Part shown: piece by piece, positions 1 through 8,689 of the stretch
Position numbering within the stretch: the stretch's first letter is position 1
How the letters are laid out: each line of letters starts with the position of its first letter
Assembly: GCA_022592445.1 (NCBI GenBank)
Contig: JABYQR010000374.1
Span: 1-42,054 of the forward strand
From: Cytidiella melzeri
Lineage: Eukaryota > Basidiomycota > Agaricomycetes > Polyporales > Irpicaceae
Reading direction: 5' to 3'
Length of the DNA: 42,054 bases
The notes under the pieces: generated by a model
Seen by the model: the letters and a program-made list of their open reading frames with translations, nothing else
Databases searched by the model: none
What the model was told of the DNA's origin: nothing
Translations under genes and position numbers: made by a program

Positions 1-264
1 TCCTTTCCATTCCTCCAATTCATTACCACTACATTGGACTGGTCCAGAAGTAGTTAGGCCAACATGTATAAATAGCTGTTAGACATGGGGCTAGAACCTC
101 AGTCTACTCACTTTGTATCAATATTCCTTCTATCAATCCATCATCTGTCTGCCATTGTGCTTGACAACAACCGTGCAGCCTAGACCATCATTCAATCTTG
201 TGCGCAGTTACACCAAGGGGTTATGACTTCACAAGTTGTCTCTTGACAATAGTCGGTCTTAACA
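1..264 (+). repeat. 3' part of an LTR (Ty3/Gypsy-type), cut by window start
   Basis: This stretch is repeated in inverted orientation at about 30799-31070, including the TATA-like tataaatag region near 68-77. The shared sequence stops at 264 (..GGTCTTAACA), giving the CA end expected of an LTR. Two bases later TGGATAGACGC begins, which fits a tRNA primer-binding site. The 5' start of the LTR lies left of the window. Confidence 0.7.
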
Positions 265-413
265 TTTGGATAGACGCTTCTGGGTCTACCCTGCGCACCA
301 AGAAGATCAACTCAATTGGCAACAACTGCAGTCTTGCTGCAATCCCTTATCATCCTTGCTAGCCTTACCCATGATGGGAAGCAGCACTTAGGCACATCAG
401 ACATCAGAAGCAT

Positions 414-2099
414 ATGACAGTAGGAGCCGAAACATCCCTCCCCTGCTACGGAAAGCCACACCTTTTCTACCAGAAGAAACAAGACGTCTATCTTGAACAC
501 AACAACAAGTGGGAACATTGTGCAGCCAATATTTGTCCCAATCATGAACTAGCAAACCAAACAGTAAGGCCGCAACACCCAGATTTTGAATACGTGGACG
601 TTGCCCAAGTTGAGCAACACTTGCGAGAAGCCAGAAGACACGACAAGAGATGAGCAGAAGTACCATCTGCTAGTAACACACCACCACTATTGTTAGAGAA
701 ACTTACAGTAGCATCAAAGGCAACAATGAGTACCCCCTAGAAGCAATACAAATGGAAGGTACCATGCAACCAGCAACAGATACCGTTACCCAAGCACCAA
801 AAACTGAAAGAGAACAAAGACCATTCACACCAGTCACCACTCCAGATGACAATGACTTCTCAGCACCAGATCCACATCGACCCCTCTTTTGGCCCTATGA
901 CAGGGAAGGTTATAAGAAGAGAACACAATCACATCCTTTCAACCCTGATACCCCTTTGACAGATACTCTGACGCTCCGACCAATGACCAAGCACCACCTG
1001 AGAGCGAGTGGTAGAAGTTCCAACTCCGTGATCCCCAAGACTTTGACGGCAGGGCCGAGAAGTTTCACAAATGGTGGACCAATATGTTGATGTAAATCAG
1101 GATGCAGCCTCAGTGATTTGCTCTAGCCATACACGAGATTGTTTGCGTACTCAATTACATGAACGGAGGAACGGCTGGACCATGGGCTATGCTAAAGAGG
1201 AAACAATACCTGATGGAAGACTTCCCACACTGGAGAGAATTCTGCAAAGAAGTTTTGATGTTCTTGCAGGAAAAAGGACTCAGAGAACAAGCATTGGCCA
1301 AACTTGAAAGAGCAAGTCAGGGTTCACAAACAATGTAAGAATACAACAATGACTTTTCCGTATTGATGGGCCAGTACAGCGAGAACTAAGACAAAACAGC
1401 GGTGATGGCTTGGTACAAGCACGGACTCAAGTGGGGCCTCCTTAACGCCCTCCATAATCTCCACCATCAACCAGAGAACCTCAGAGAAATGATGATAGAA
1501 GCACTCCGGCTAGAAACAAACCAACAACTCCTGACACTCAATCTGGTTGCTCATAATGGCCATGGCAGGAGTGAAGGGGACTCAAACCCCCTACTCCAAC
1601 AACAACCAAGCCACCGCAAGAGTCATAAGTGCAGCAGATCGTGAGCGTCATTTCAAAGACAACCTATGTTTCAGGTGCCACCAACCAGGTCACAAAGCTA
1701 AAGACCCCTCTTTTCATCCCAACTACAGGCCAAATCAACGCGTGTGACCTCAAGTGCAGAACGTGCCGCCTGCACTCCAAACTACCACAGCGGTTGAAGG
1801 AGAAGAACCTAGCAACAACACAGTGGGAACAAGAAGGGAGGAGGCTGGTCAAGAGGAAGTCGGAGGAATTATCTGCTGCACATATATTGGCGTGGAAAGC
1901 AATACAGGAGGAACGAGCACAGCTCACCAAGGCATTCATCATTGATACGGAAGGGAGTGGACCCAGCAAGGTCTGGGGACTGCCGGATCACAGGAGAAGG
2001 ATCTTCATGACCAGTGAGGAAGCAGAAAACATGAGGGAGTGGAGAACACCAGTAACTACCCAGGTGGAGCAGGGGGACTGTTGTGGATGGCCCGACTAG
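414..2099 (+). pseudogene. degenerate Ty3/Gypsy gag remnant
   Basis: This is a broken gag behind the LTR. Several frames carry pieces of a gag-like protein: an acidic and proline-rich N-terminal piece (752-1090), a capsid-like stretch read across stops (about 1050-1640, with DFDGRAEKFHKWW and KTAVMAWYKHGLKWGLLNAL), and a zinc-knuckle piece CFRCHQPGHKAKD near 1670-1710. The knuckle should be C-X2-C-X4-H-X4-C, but its last cysteine is missing. A glutamate-rich tail follows to about 2099. Several frame changes and stops separate the pieces, so no intact protein can be made. No pol follows; the next sequence is an unrelated leader region. The gag assignment rests on the knuckle and the position behind an LTR and primer site. 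The capsid match is from memory of the family. Confidence 0.55.
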
Positions 2100-2585
2100 C
2101 CCTTATTTTTTGCAATTTACCTCTTGTTTTTATCTGTAAAACTCCGGGCTGCAACCTAGTTGCAACCTTCTCTGCACAAACTCCTTTGCACGTCTATGAA
2201 GCACCCGTATCATGTGGCTTAGACGCTCCACATGGTCACATTACTTGCTACTACGTCACACTGGCATGTGACTGAGCTTATGTAACGCCACATGGCTAAA
2301 ACCACATGGCTCAGCCCATAGCTAGGGTTTGACGTCATAGATACCGTTCACATGGACTCCTTTTGTTCTTTCCCTATTGTTCTCTTTATGGAAGGATGTT
2401 CTCACAGGTGTGGGAATGGAATACAATAGTTGGTCTCCTTTTTGATAGATTCTCTCACGAGTAGAGTTCTTGGCAAAGTCTAGACAATAGTTATTGTTCT
2501 CCTCTAGGTAGTTCTTTTGTTCTTTGTTCACATGGCTTCTTGCAAAGCCTGCCCTTGACATGGTCTGTGTGCAGGTCCCTGAAGT
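2100..2585. other. AT-rich LTR-like upstream region, no gene
   Basis: I see no convincing coding frame. The motif CACATGG and its complement recur several times between 2200 and 2350 and again near 2335-2350 and 2527-2570, as in an LTR promoter region. A short purine run precedes it near 2064-2080. No matching second LTR copy was found in the window, so the borders are unknown. Confidence 0.35.
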
Positions 2586-2718
2586 CTATATAAGCAGCTG
2601 CATGTACGCTCCTAGCCCCCATCTCGACCTCTTGGTCTTTACTGGGCTAGGTAAGCAAACCTCTCCTGTACTACATAGCTAGTAGTACCCAATACTAACT
2701 TGGTCTTTACTGGGCTAG
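2586..2718 (+). promoter_or_regulatory. TATA box and intron-bearing leader with duplicated splice block
   Basis: A TATA box (tatataa, about 2586-2592) is followed by a 20-base block ending in GGGCTAG at 2631-2650. Directly after it comes a splice donor GTAAGC at 2651. The same 20 bases recur at 2699-2718, right behind a branch-point motif ACTAAC (2694-2699), and end in AG. Removing 2651-2718 (68 bases) would leave one copy of the block. This resembles the leader of an LTR element and feeds into the coding remnant at 2747. Confidence 0.5.
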
Positions 2719-2746
2719 ATTTCTGAATAAGTTTGATAGCTGGTGA

Positions 2747-2953
2747 ACGCATTGTGCTTCACGCCTGCCACCACCTCCTCCTCGTCATCCACATCGTGTC
2801 CCTGTTTGTCACGTCAAGCCCCGTTTCTGTGTCAGGGACATGATAGATTGGGCCTACAACTTCTATTGGATGAAATGGGCAGCAGAGAAGCGGGAGGTGT
2901 TGAGAGCAACCCCGGAAGAGGTACAGAGGTGGTTAGATCTCGAGTGGGCATGA
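2747..2953 (+). CDS. short retroelement-like coding remnant
   Basis: An open frame without its own ATG starts just after a stop at 2744-2746 and ends with TGA at 2951-2953. After a proline/histidine-rich start it reads DMIDWAYNFYWMKWAAEKRE and then VLRATPEEVQRWLDLEW, a well-formed amphipathic sequence with normal composition, so it was probably translated once. It follows the TATA-and-intron leader at 2586-2718, which suggests the first coding exon of an LTR-type element now cut short. I do not recognise the family. A short second frame starting MEYPNFEFGSGP (2985-3212) may be a continuation after a frame break. Confidence 0.35.
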   Translation, partial: THCASRLPPPPPRHPHRVPVCHVKPRFCVRDMIDWAYNFYWMKWAAEKREVLRATPEEVQRWLDLEWA

Positions 2954-3340
2954 CCGCCCACCTTCAGGATTCAGATGTGGCAGAATGGAATACCCAAACT
3001 TTGAATTTGGAAGTGGTCCATTGAATGATAGCAGGATTATCAGTGGAGGAAAGGGGCTTATTCCTAGACCAGTTAGAAGAAAGAGAGGGTTTTTAGTTTA
3101 TCCTGCACCCTCGGCGTGTGTCAGGATCAAGGCAAATTGTGTACCTGCTAGTAACCTCTCAATATTATTTGCTGGCAAAATCACACACAATCGCAGAATT
3201 GTCAAAGTTTAAGTTTGGATGATAGCAGTGCAAGTGCTCAAGTAGCTTACATAGATCAACCTTCAGAATACATGAAATCAATCATTTACTTCATGATTCT
3301 GAACCACATCAAGAAACACGAGGTTTAAAAGCTTGACTGT

Positions 3341-3447
3341 GTTACATCTTTGTGACTACCTAATGTGACAAGTGCCCCTCAGACCGTTTTCATAGCCGGC
3401 ACTGCAAGCTGTGCACTGCGCCGTTGCACCAACTCTGAATGCCCCTA
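3341..3447 (+). repeat. relic of a Harbinger-type element right end
   Basis: From GTTACATCT to CCAACTCTGAATGCCCC this matches, base for base with scattered changes, the right terminal region of the intact element at about 22620-22727 (GTGACTACCTAAT, CATAGCCGGC, GCCAACTCTGA). It is an older, diverged end with no transposase left beside it. Confidence 0.65.
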
Positions 3448-3994
3448 CTGTCCAATGCAAGGTGCATTTTTTTCATACAAAAATCATGTTGACACTTGCC
3501 TTGTTGCTGTTCATCACTTTGATCATCATCTGCACTGTGTGGTTCAGGAAGAGATTTCTGGGCTTTGAAAGTGCCAGTGAAGCTATCATCAACTCTGTTG
3601 GATGCTTCACCGCTTTTGTGCCTCAAGTACATGTGCATTTATGTAACCAATCTATCACATCACTCCTTGCAATGTAGGGTCTCCCAATTTGTGTTGCCCT
3701 TTCCTTGACAACTTTTTGCAAAGAAAATGGCAAAGGGGAGTGTATCCGGCCACAATTGAGACTCTGAGTTGCATGTCTGTGCTTTGCTCAGAACAAACTG
3801 GAACACTTGCAATGAGTAAAATGTTAAGTATTCATATTGCATGACCTCCATCCTCGCGCCAACACCATCACAAACTGCAGACAGTCCAATAACTTGGTCT
3901 CACTTGACACAGCAATGACTCGGCCCATGATAGTTTTGTCTCCAATAGCAAAGACACTGCCAGAGCAGTTACCTTAAACAACAAAGGTGGAGGT
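3448..3994. other. no gene seen
   Basis: Only short overlapping frames on both strands and no splice-consistent model. The sequence is AT-rich and resembles decayed repeat DNA between the Harbinger relic and the solo LTR. Confidence 0.4.
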
Positions 3995-4642
3995 TGTCAC
4001 AGATTTTTGATGTTTCTACAAGACTTGCCTTAACAGGCAACAGTATTGATGGGATTATTCAGGTGCTTATCTGGCGCTTATTCCGGTGCTTATTCCAGCA
4101 CCTATCAATTGATGCACTGATGCACCCTCTGTCTCTGATGCACTGATGTGCTCCTTTCCTCATCTGTGTATCACATGACTGAAACCTTGTGGAACATGCT
4201 GGAACTATGATGTCATAGTGTAGAACATTCTGGTAGATGATGTCATAGTTCTTAGAACCTTCTGGAAAAGTCTAGCCTTGTCTGAGAACAAGCTAGAACA
4301 AGTCTAGCCTTGGGACTGGGTCATGGGGTCAGGTCATGGGGACAATTTCTATTGGTTGATTATTTGAGTGGTACCACTAGGACATAGGGCATGCTTAGTA
4401 AGGTAGATTACTTCGTTTACTCATGTAGGTATTAGGGGTCTTATAGTAGTACCTGGGGTCCTCCCCTTCATGTATATATAGAGGCACTCCTGAGGGCATA
4501 TCCCCTCAGTCTTATCTACTCTGTTGAGCTAGGACTACTCAGTACCTTGCAGTACTTCGCTCACCACATCTCTTACTCTCTATCTCACTCAATATCTCCA
4601 AGTTTATCAACTTAACTGGTGAGTAGTAACCTTACTGTTACA
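3995..4642 (+). mobile_element. solo LTR (about 648 bp)
   Basis: The left end TGTCACAG (3995) and right end CTGTTACA (to 4642) form an inverted pair with one mismatch, as LTR ends do. The five flanking bases are GAGGT on the left (3990-3994) and AAGGT on the right (4643-4647), four of five identical, fitting a 5-bp target-site duplication. A TATA box (gtatatata, near 4471) sits in the last third. There is no internal coding sequence, so this is most simply a solo LTR left by recombination. Orientation is taken from the TATA box. Confidence 0.6.
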
Positions 4643-4771
4643 AAGGTCATGGCGAGGTTACGGGTCTCGAGGACAATTATAGGTATGTTAGAAATCTCCC
4701 TGAAACATTAATGGACACATAGATTTTTGGAGCGCGGTCAGGCTTCCGGTAGATAGGCTCAAAAATGTTTA

Positions 4772-4931
4772 GGGCCTGATTGGCTGCGCATTATGTAGTC
4801 GCATTATGGAATAATCCCCCGCCAAATAAATAATCCAGCGCTTAATTCGACTTATTTCCACAGCGACTTATTTCCTTATTGGCGGGGGATTATTTATAAG
4901 TCAACTACATAATGCGGCGCCGATCAGGCCC
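4772..4931. mobile_element. 160-bp MITE with TTA target duplication
   Basis: The left end GGGCCTGATTGGC and the right end (reverse complement GGGCCTGATCGGC) start a nearly continuous palindrome. CGCATTATGTAGT and AATAATCCCCCGCCAA occur on both arms, so the whole element folds into one hairpin. It is flanked by TTA at 4769-4771 and 4932-4934. A 3-bp TTA duplication fits a PIF/Harbinger-type MITE. There is no coding capacity. Confidence 0.85.
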
Positions 4932-4948
4932 TTAGTCTTTGATTCTAT
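4929..4948. repeat. LINE target-site duplication, 3' side copy
   Basis: CCCTTAGTCTTTGATTCTAT is found here and, identically, at 15753-15772. Its first three bases are the last three of the MITE, so the LINE cut the chromosome at the MITE border. Confidence 0.9.
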
Positions 4949-5096
4949 TTTTTTTTTTTTTTGGGTGGAACGTGACGGAGAGTTGGCAGTTCGCCTTACG
5001 AACCCCAACTCCCCTGCTGGCGCGAGGGATTTTCACCCTCTGGGTTGAGTTAATGCTATTACCTCAGGGGAAATGCTTTTCGCACACCACTTTCGT
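4949..5096 (-). other. LINE 3' UTR with stem-loops and poly-A
   Basis: Downstream of the ORF2 stop (minus strand) the RNA can form GAGGG..CCCTC inside a CCCCTG..CAGGGG stem. A long hairpin follows, with GAGTTGG pairing with CCAACTC (plus 4980-4986 and 5005-5011) around an inner GTTCG/CGAAC stem, and then the poly-A. Such a hairpin just before the tail is a plausible recognition site for the element's own reverse transcriptase. The pairing is seen directly; the role is inferred. Confidence 0.5.
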
Positions 5097-6479
5097 CTAG
5101 GGCGGTCGTGTGGGACTAGATTGTCTTTCATCGCTCAACCGTCGGATGGAACTGAAGGTTGTTCCCTCCTCTCGGTCTTGCTCCAGCTCAATCCTACCCA
5201 CTAAAACCCCTGTATATTGCAGCCAGTCTATTGGGAGGTTGTGCTCGTTTTGTAGCGCTCCCGACCATGTTCGTAGTACGTCTTCTTTTTTCAGCCTTTT
5301 GTGTTCCGGGAATTTCGGGCTGGTCAGCGCTATGTCCATCTGGAGTCTACGATCCATAGCGTGGTGCCAACGGTTCCTGATCTCCTCCCTTGTAAGATTC
5401 CAGTTTGGCGTGTCCCCATGTCCAATTACCCTCTCGCATCTTAGTTTCCAAATCAGATGTGCTGACTCTGTTAGTGCCAGGCGGAATAATCTCGTTGAGC
5501 CCCATGCCTCCCGCCCGTCTCTTGTCGTGATCGTGACCACGTTTGCTCCTATTACTGTCCCCAACATTATTTTCGGGAAGACGCCTTCTTTCTTGGCCAG
5601 TAGTCCTCGCACCAAGTTCCAGATGACTAGTTGGCCAGGGGCTTGGCACTCGAGCAGTACGTGTTCTATTGAGTCAATTCTTCCGCAGATTCTACAGTTA
5701 GCTCTCTCTTCATACCCAGCGATGTTCCTCCACCATTCCCCACATCGGAACGAGTTGTGTACAACTCTCCATAGGAAGTATCTGATTTTTCTGCTGTTCA
5801 TTTTATGCCTGATCGCCTTCCACAGCGCCTCTTCCGTTGGTCGCAATCCTGTTTCTTCCTCAATGTCTTCCAGTATGCGGTTTAACTGAGTCCTGGTTCC
5901 TTTACGCGGTACGTGGTTCTCTCTCTCTCTTATCCCATCGTATATGATCTTCTGAGTTATCGTCTTCACTTGTGCTCCCTTCAGGAGAAACTCAGTAGGG
6001 GCGTCATACTTCTCGTTTTGCGGTAGTGGTAGCCTCGCTCCTTGTGCTGCCAGTCTGTCTGCTTGTTCATTTCCTTCCACTCCAGCGTGGCCTTTCACCC
6101 AGGATATTTCGGTCGTTGCAGCTCTCGCTCTACCCCATGCCAGTATGGCTTGGAAAAGTTCCTTATTTTGGACTCCGGTCCATCCTTTTTCCTCCCACTT
6201 TTTCGCGTTAATCGTCAGGCCTTCCATGCAGTATCTAGAGTCCGTGATGATCCGGAGTGGAACTACCTTGGGAGTCTTGGATAGTGCATGGAGGATCGCG
6301 GTGAGTTCCCCCGCTTGGTTTGTCTGCAATTTCCCTCTCACTCGTATAGCTGCGTTCATTCGGTGTCCCTCCTCTACCCAGACCCCCGCACCTGCCTTGG
6401 CATTACTGGCGCCATTATTGATACATGACCCATCCGTATATACAGTTATGGGAGGGTGGTGCAATGTAGACGTGGGTGG
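5097..6479 (-). CDS. LINE ORF2, RNase H and C-terminal zinc motif part
   Basis: Same reading frame as the reverse transcriptase part but behind an in-frame TGA (6482-6480). It begins ITVYTDGSCINNG and keeps the RNase H acidic residues: D in YTDGS, E in NQAGELTAI, D in IITDSRYC and D in EGNEQADRLA. RNase H removes the RNA strand after reverse transcription. Further on, CRICGRIDSIEHVLLEC is a C-X2-C..H-X4-C motif of the zf-RVT type found near LINE C-termini. It ends at TAG 5099-5097. The domain looks undamaged, so either the stop is recent, or it is bypassed, or this part is started separately. No ATG lies at the start. Confidence 0.8.
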   Translation of the reverse strand, partial: PPTSTLHHPPITVYTDGSCINNGASNAKAGAGVWVEEGHRMNAAIRVRGKLQTNQAGELTAILHALSKTPKVVPLRIITDSRYCMEGLTINAKKWEEKGWTGVQNKELFQAILAWGRARAATTEISWVKGHAGVEGNEQADRLAAQGARLPLPQNEKYDAPTEFLLKGAQVKTITQKIIYDGIRERENHVPRKGTRTQLNRILEDIEEETGLRPTEEALWKAIRHKMNSRKIRYFLWRVVHNSFRCGEWWRNIAGYEERANCRICGRIDSIEHVLLECQAPGQLVIWNLVRGLLAKKEGVFPKIMLGTVIGANVVTITTRDGREAWGSTRLFRLALTESAHLIWKLRCERVIGHGDTPNWNLTREEIRNRWHHAMDRRLQMDIALTSPKFPEHKRLKKEDVLRTWSGALQNEHNLPIDWLQYTGVLVGRIELEQDREEGTTFSSIRRLSDERQSSPTRPP

Positions 6480-8689
6480 TCATTCGGTGGGGTTGCGGCT
6501 TCGGGTGTCACCGCTCGAGAAGATTCTGAAGCATTGTGCCAGGTCGTCGTGGATAGTCGTTGAGGGATCAAAGACTATTGGTAGGTCTGTTCCTCTACGT
6601 TCTAGGTTGATTTTCTTACGGTGCGTTGTTAGCAATAGCCCGTCGTTTGCAGGTTTATAACTGGGGTTCCACCTTGGCGTGAGTCTTCCGTACAATTCCT
6701 TGGCTGCTATGTAGCATTCATAGGGGTTCGCACAGCCGCTCATTTGTCTCATCTTTTCACAGAAGATGCAGCAATTCCTCTTTGGGTAGTGTCGTTCAGG
6801 GCCTCGTGTGGTCAGGTCCCCATATTTTATAAAGGTTCGAAGTTGTGATACCGTCTTAATATAATGTTGTCGTCTCATGCATTTGCTTGCCCTTTTGTTG
6901 TAGAGCTCACGGATCTCGCAATCAATTCCTATGTGAAACCATATGGGCAGTTTCTTTTTTAGTTTAGGGCCTATCTTAATCGCTTCAAAATTCACATCTG
7001 TTTTCTTCGCCAGATTGATGAGGGTTCTTATATAGTGCGGGAGGTTCGTGTTTGCGCTTGCATTCACCTTCCATGTTTGCAGGAAGTATTGGATTTTAGA
7101 TTCCTTATCGCACTTCTGTCCTGACGCCGCCGCGGATAAGGCCAGGAGGGTGTCTACTGCAAAAGCCCACACTGGGCGAGTCTTGCTCAGGTCTAAGAAG
7201 GGTTTTAGCCAGGTAAGTGTTATGGCTTTAACCCTGGAGTCTACGTCCAGAAGTGCTATCCCTCCTTCTTTTATCGGTTGATATAGGGTCTCCATGCCTA
7301 TTGGCGGGGCAGAGGTGTTCGGCCATATGAAGTTCCTGATTGTTCTCGTTAGTTCCTCTCTCACATGGGTGGGCATCCCCTGTACCTTGGTGAGGTATTG
7401 TATTCTTCCTCCGACCTCCATATTAACTATCAGTCTCTTCCCGAAGATTGTTAGACTCGGTTTCTCCCAATCTCTTAGTCGCTCTTTGATTTTCTGGACA
7501 ACCGCATGCCAAGGTGCTGCTTCATCAATGTGGTTGCCTATCCATACACCGAGGATTCTTGTCATTGTCCCGTCTGTCGCTATTCTAATGTTATCCGGTA
7601 TCTTTTCTCCTGACAGGCTAAAAGACCTACTGTTTATTGTTTTGGCTCTATATTCGCTCGTGCCTATTGGTATTATTTCTGTTTTTTCTAGGTTGAACTT
7701 AGCCCCCGACACTGCACACCAGTCTTCCAGGATTTTCTGTAGCTCGGAGTAGTTGTCCTCTTCTGAGAGGTATACAGTTGTATCATCTGCAAACAGGGTG
7801 GTGATTAGTCTTTCTGCCATTCCTGGTATATTATATCCTTTCAAGTCTGATTGTCTTAACATGCAGGCCAGGGGTTCAATTGCCATATTAAACAGAAGGC
7901 ATGATAGTGGGTCCCCTTGTCGGACCCCTCTCCTCACTGGGCATGTCTTGCTCATCACTCCATTTATCATTACCCTCGAGTGCGCTGATTTATACAATGA
8001 CTTAATGGTATTTATGAGTTCCTCCGGGGTTCCCATGGCTCTAAGTACGCGCCATAGGTAATCATGGTCAATCCGATCATATGCTTTCTCTTGGTCAAGA
8101 GCAATAATCACCCCATTTTCTTCAGTTGCCTCTGCATAGTCTATCATTACCCTAGCGAGGTTAGTTTGGTCAAAGATTGATCTGTTGGGTATAAAGCCCG
8201 CTTGTGCTGGGTGAATTACTTGGTGTATCCACTTTGCGAGTTTCATAGAAATGGCTTTAGTGAATAGTTTATGGTCCGTGTTCAGCAGTGTTATGGGTCT
8301 GTAGTTCGCTATCTCTCTTCGGTCCTTTTTCTTGTAGATAGGTACTATCCACCCCTCCGCAAAATTTGAGTTGTTAGTCACACCATGCTCTTGAACATCG
8401 TTATAGACGATGCGGAAGATCTCCAATATATCCAGCGTCTCCTTCTTCTGCTTTTCTGATGCCTTTTCATTGCGGGCCACTGTCACGTATTGGCGGTGTA
8501 TTTCTTTCCACAACTCATATGGTATGCCATCAATGCCAGGTGCCCTCCCTACGTTACTTAGTTTAATCGCGTTTTCAAGGTTGTCCCAAGTCACTGTTGC
8601 TTTTAGGTCCTCTTTGGCCTTATGTTTAAATCTGTGTTCAACGAATCGCAGTATTGCCTCTGTTCTCCTCATTTTTTCCTGGGGGGGGG
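6480..8689 (-). CDS. LINE ORF2, reverse transcriptase part
   Basis: This encodes the polymerase that copies the element RNA at the nicked target. Seen motifs: VGRAPGIDGIPYELW (start of the fingers region), WIVPIYKKKD..NYRPITLL, ALDQEKAYDRIDHDYLW (first catalytic Asp), RRGVRQGDPLSCLLFNMAIEP, and TTLFADDTTVYL with the FADD catalytic pair. A thumb region follows. Near the end a Cys-rich segment (CCIFCEKM..CANPYECY) may bind zinc. The frame is entered from the endonuclease frame through a run of nine G on the plus strand (8681-8689), where one base too many shifts the frame, and it is closed by TGA at 6482-6480. All catalytic residues are intact. Confidence 0.9.

Noticed and set aside
2984..3212. 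Small plus-strand gene MEYPNFEFG..
   Set aside because: Only a short frame with no splice or family support; mentioned as a possible continuation of the 2747-2953 remnant.
5110..5889. Plus-strand open frame of 259 codons
   Set aside because: It lies antisense to the RNase H part of LINE ORF2, which has clear catalytic motifs; composition is that of a shadow frame. The same holds for the plus-strand frames at 6145-6660, 7294-7752, 9458-9982 and 11940-12575.
8681..8689. Programmed ribosomal frameshift in ORF2
   Set aside because: Possible, but a single-base length change in a nine-base homopolymer is simpler. Without other copies the programmed option cannot be supported.
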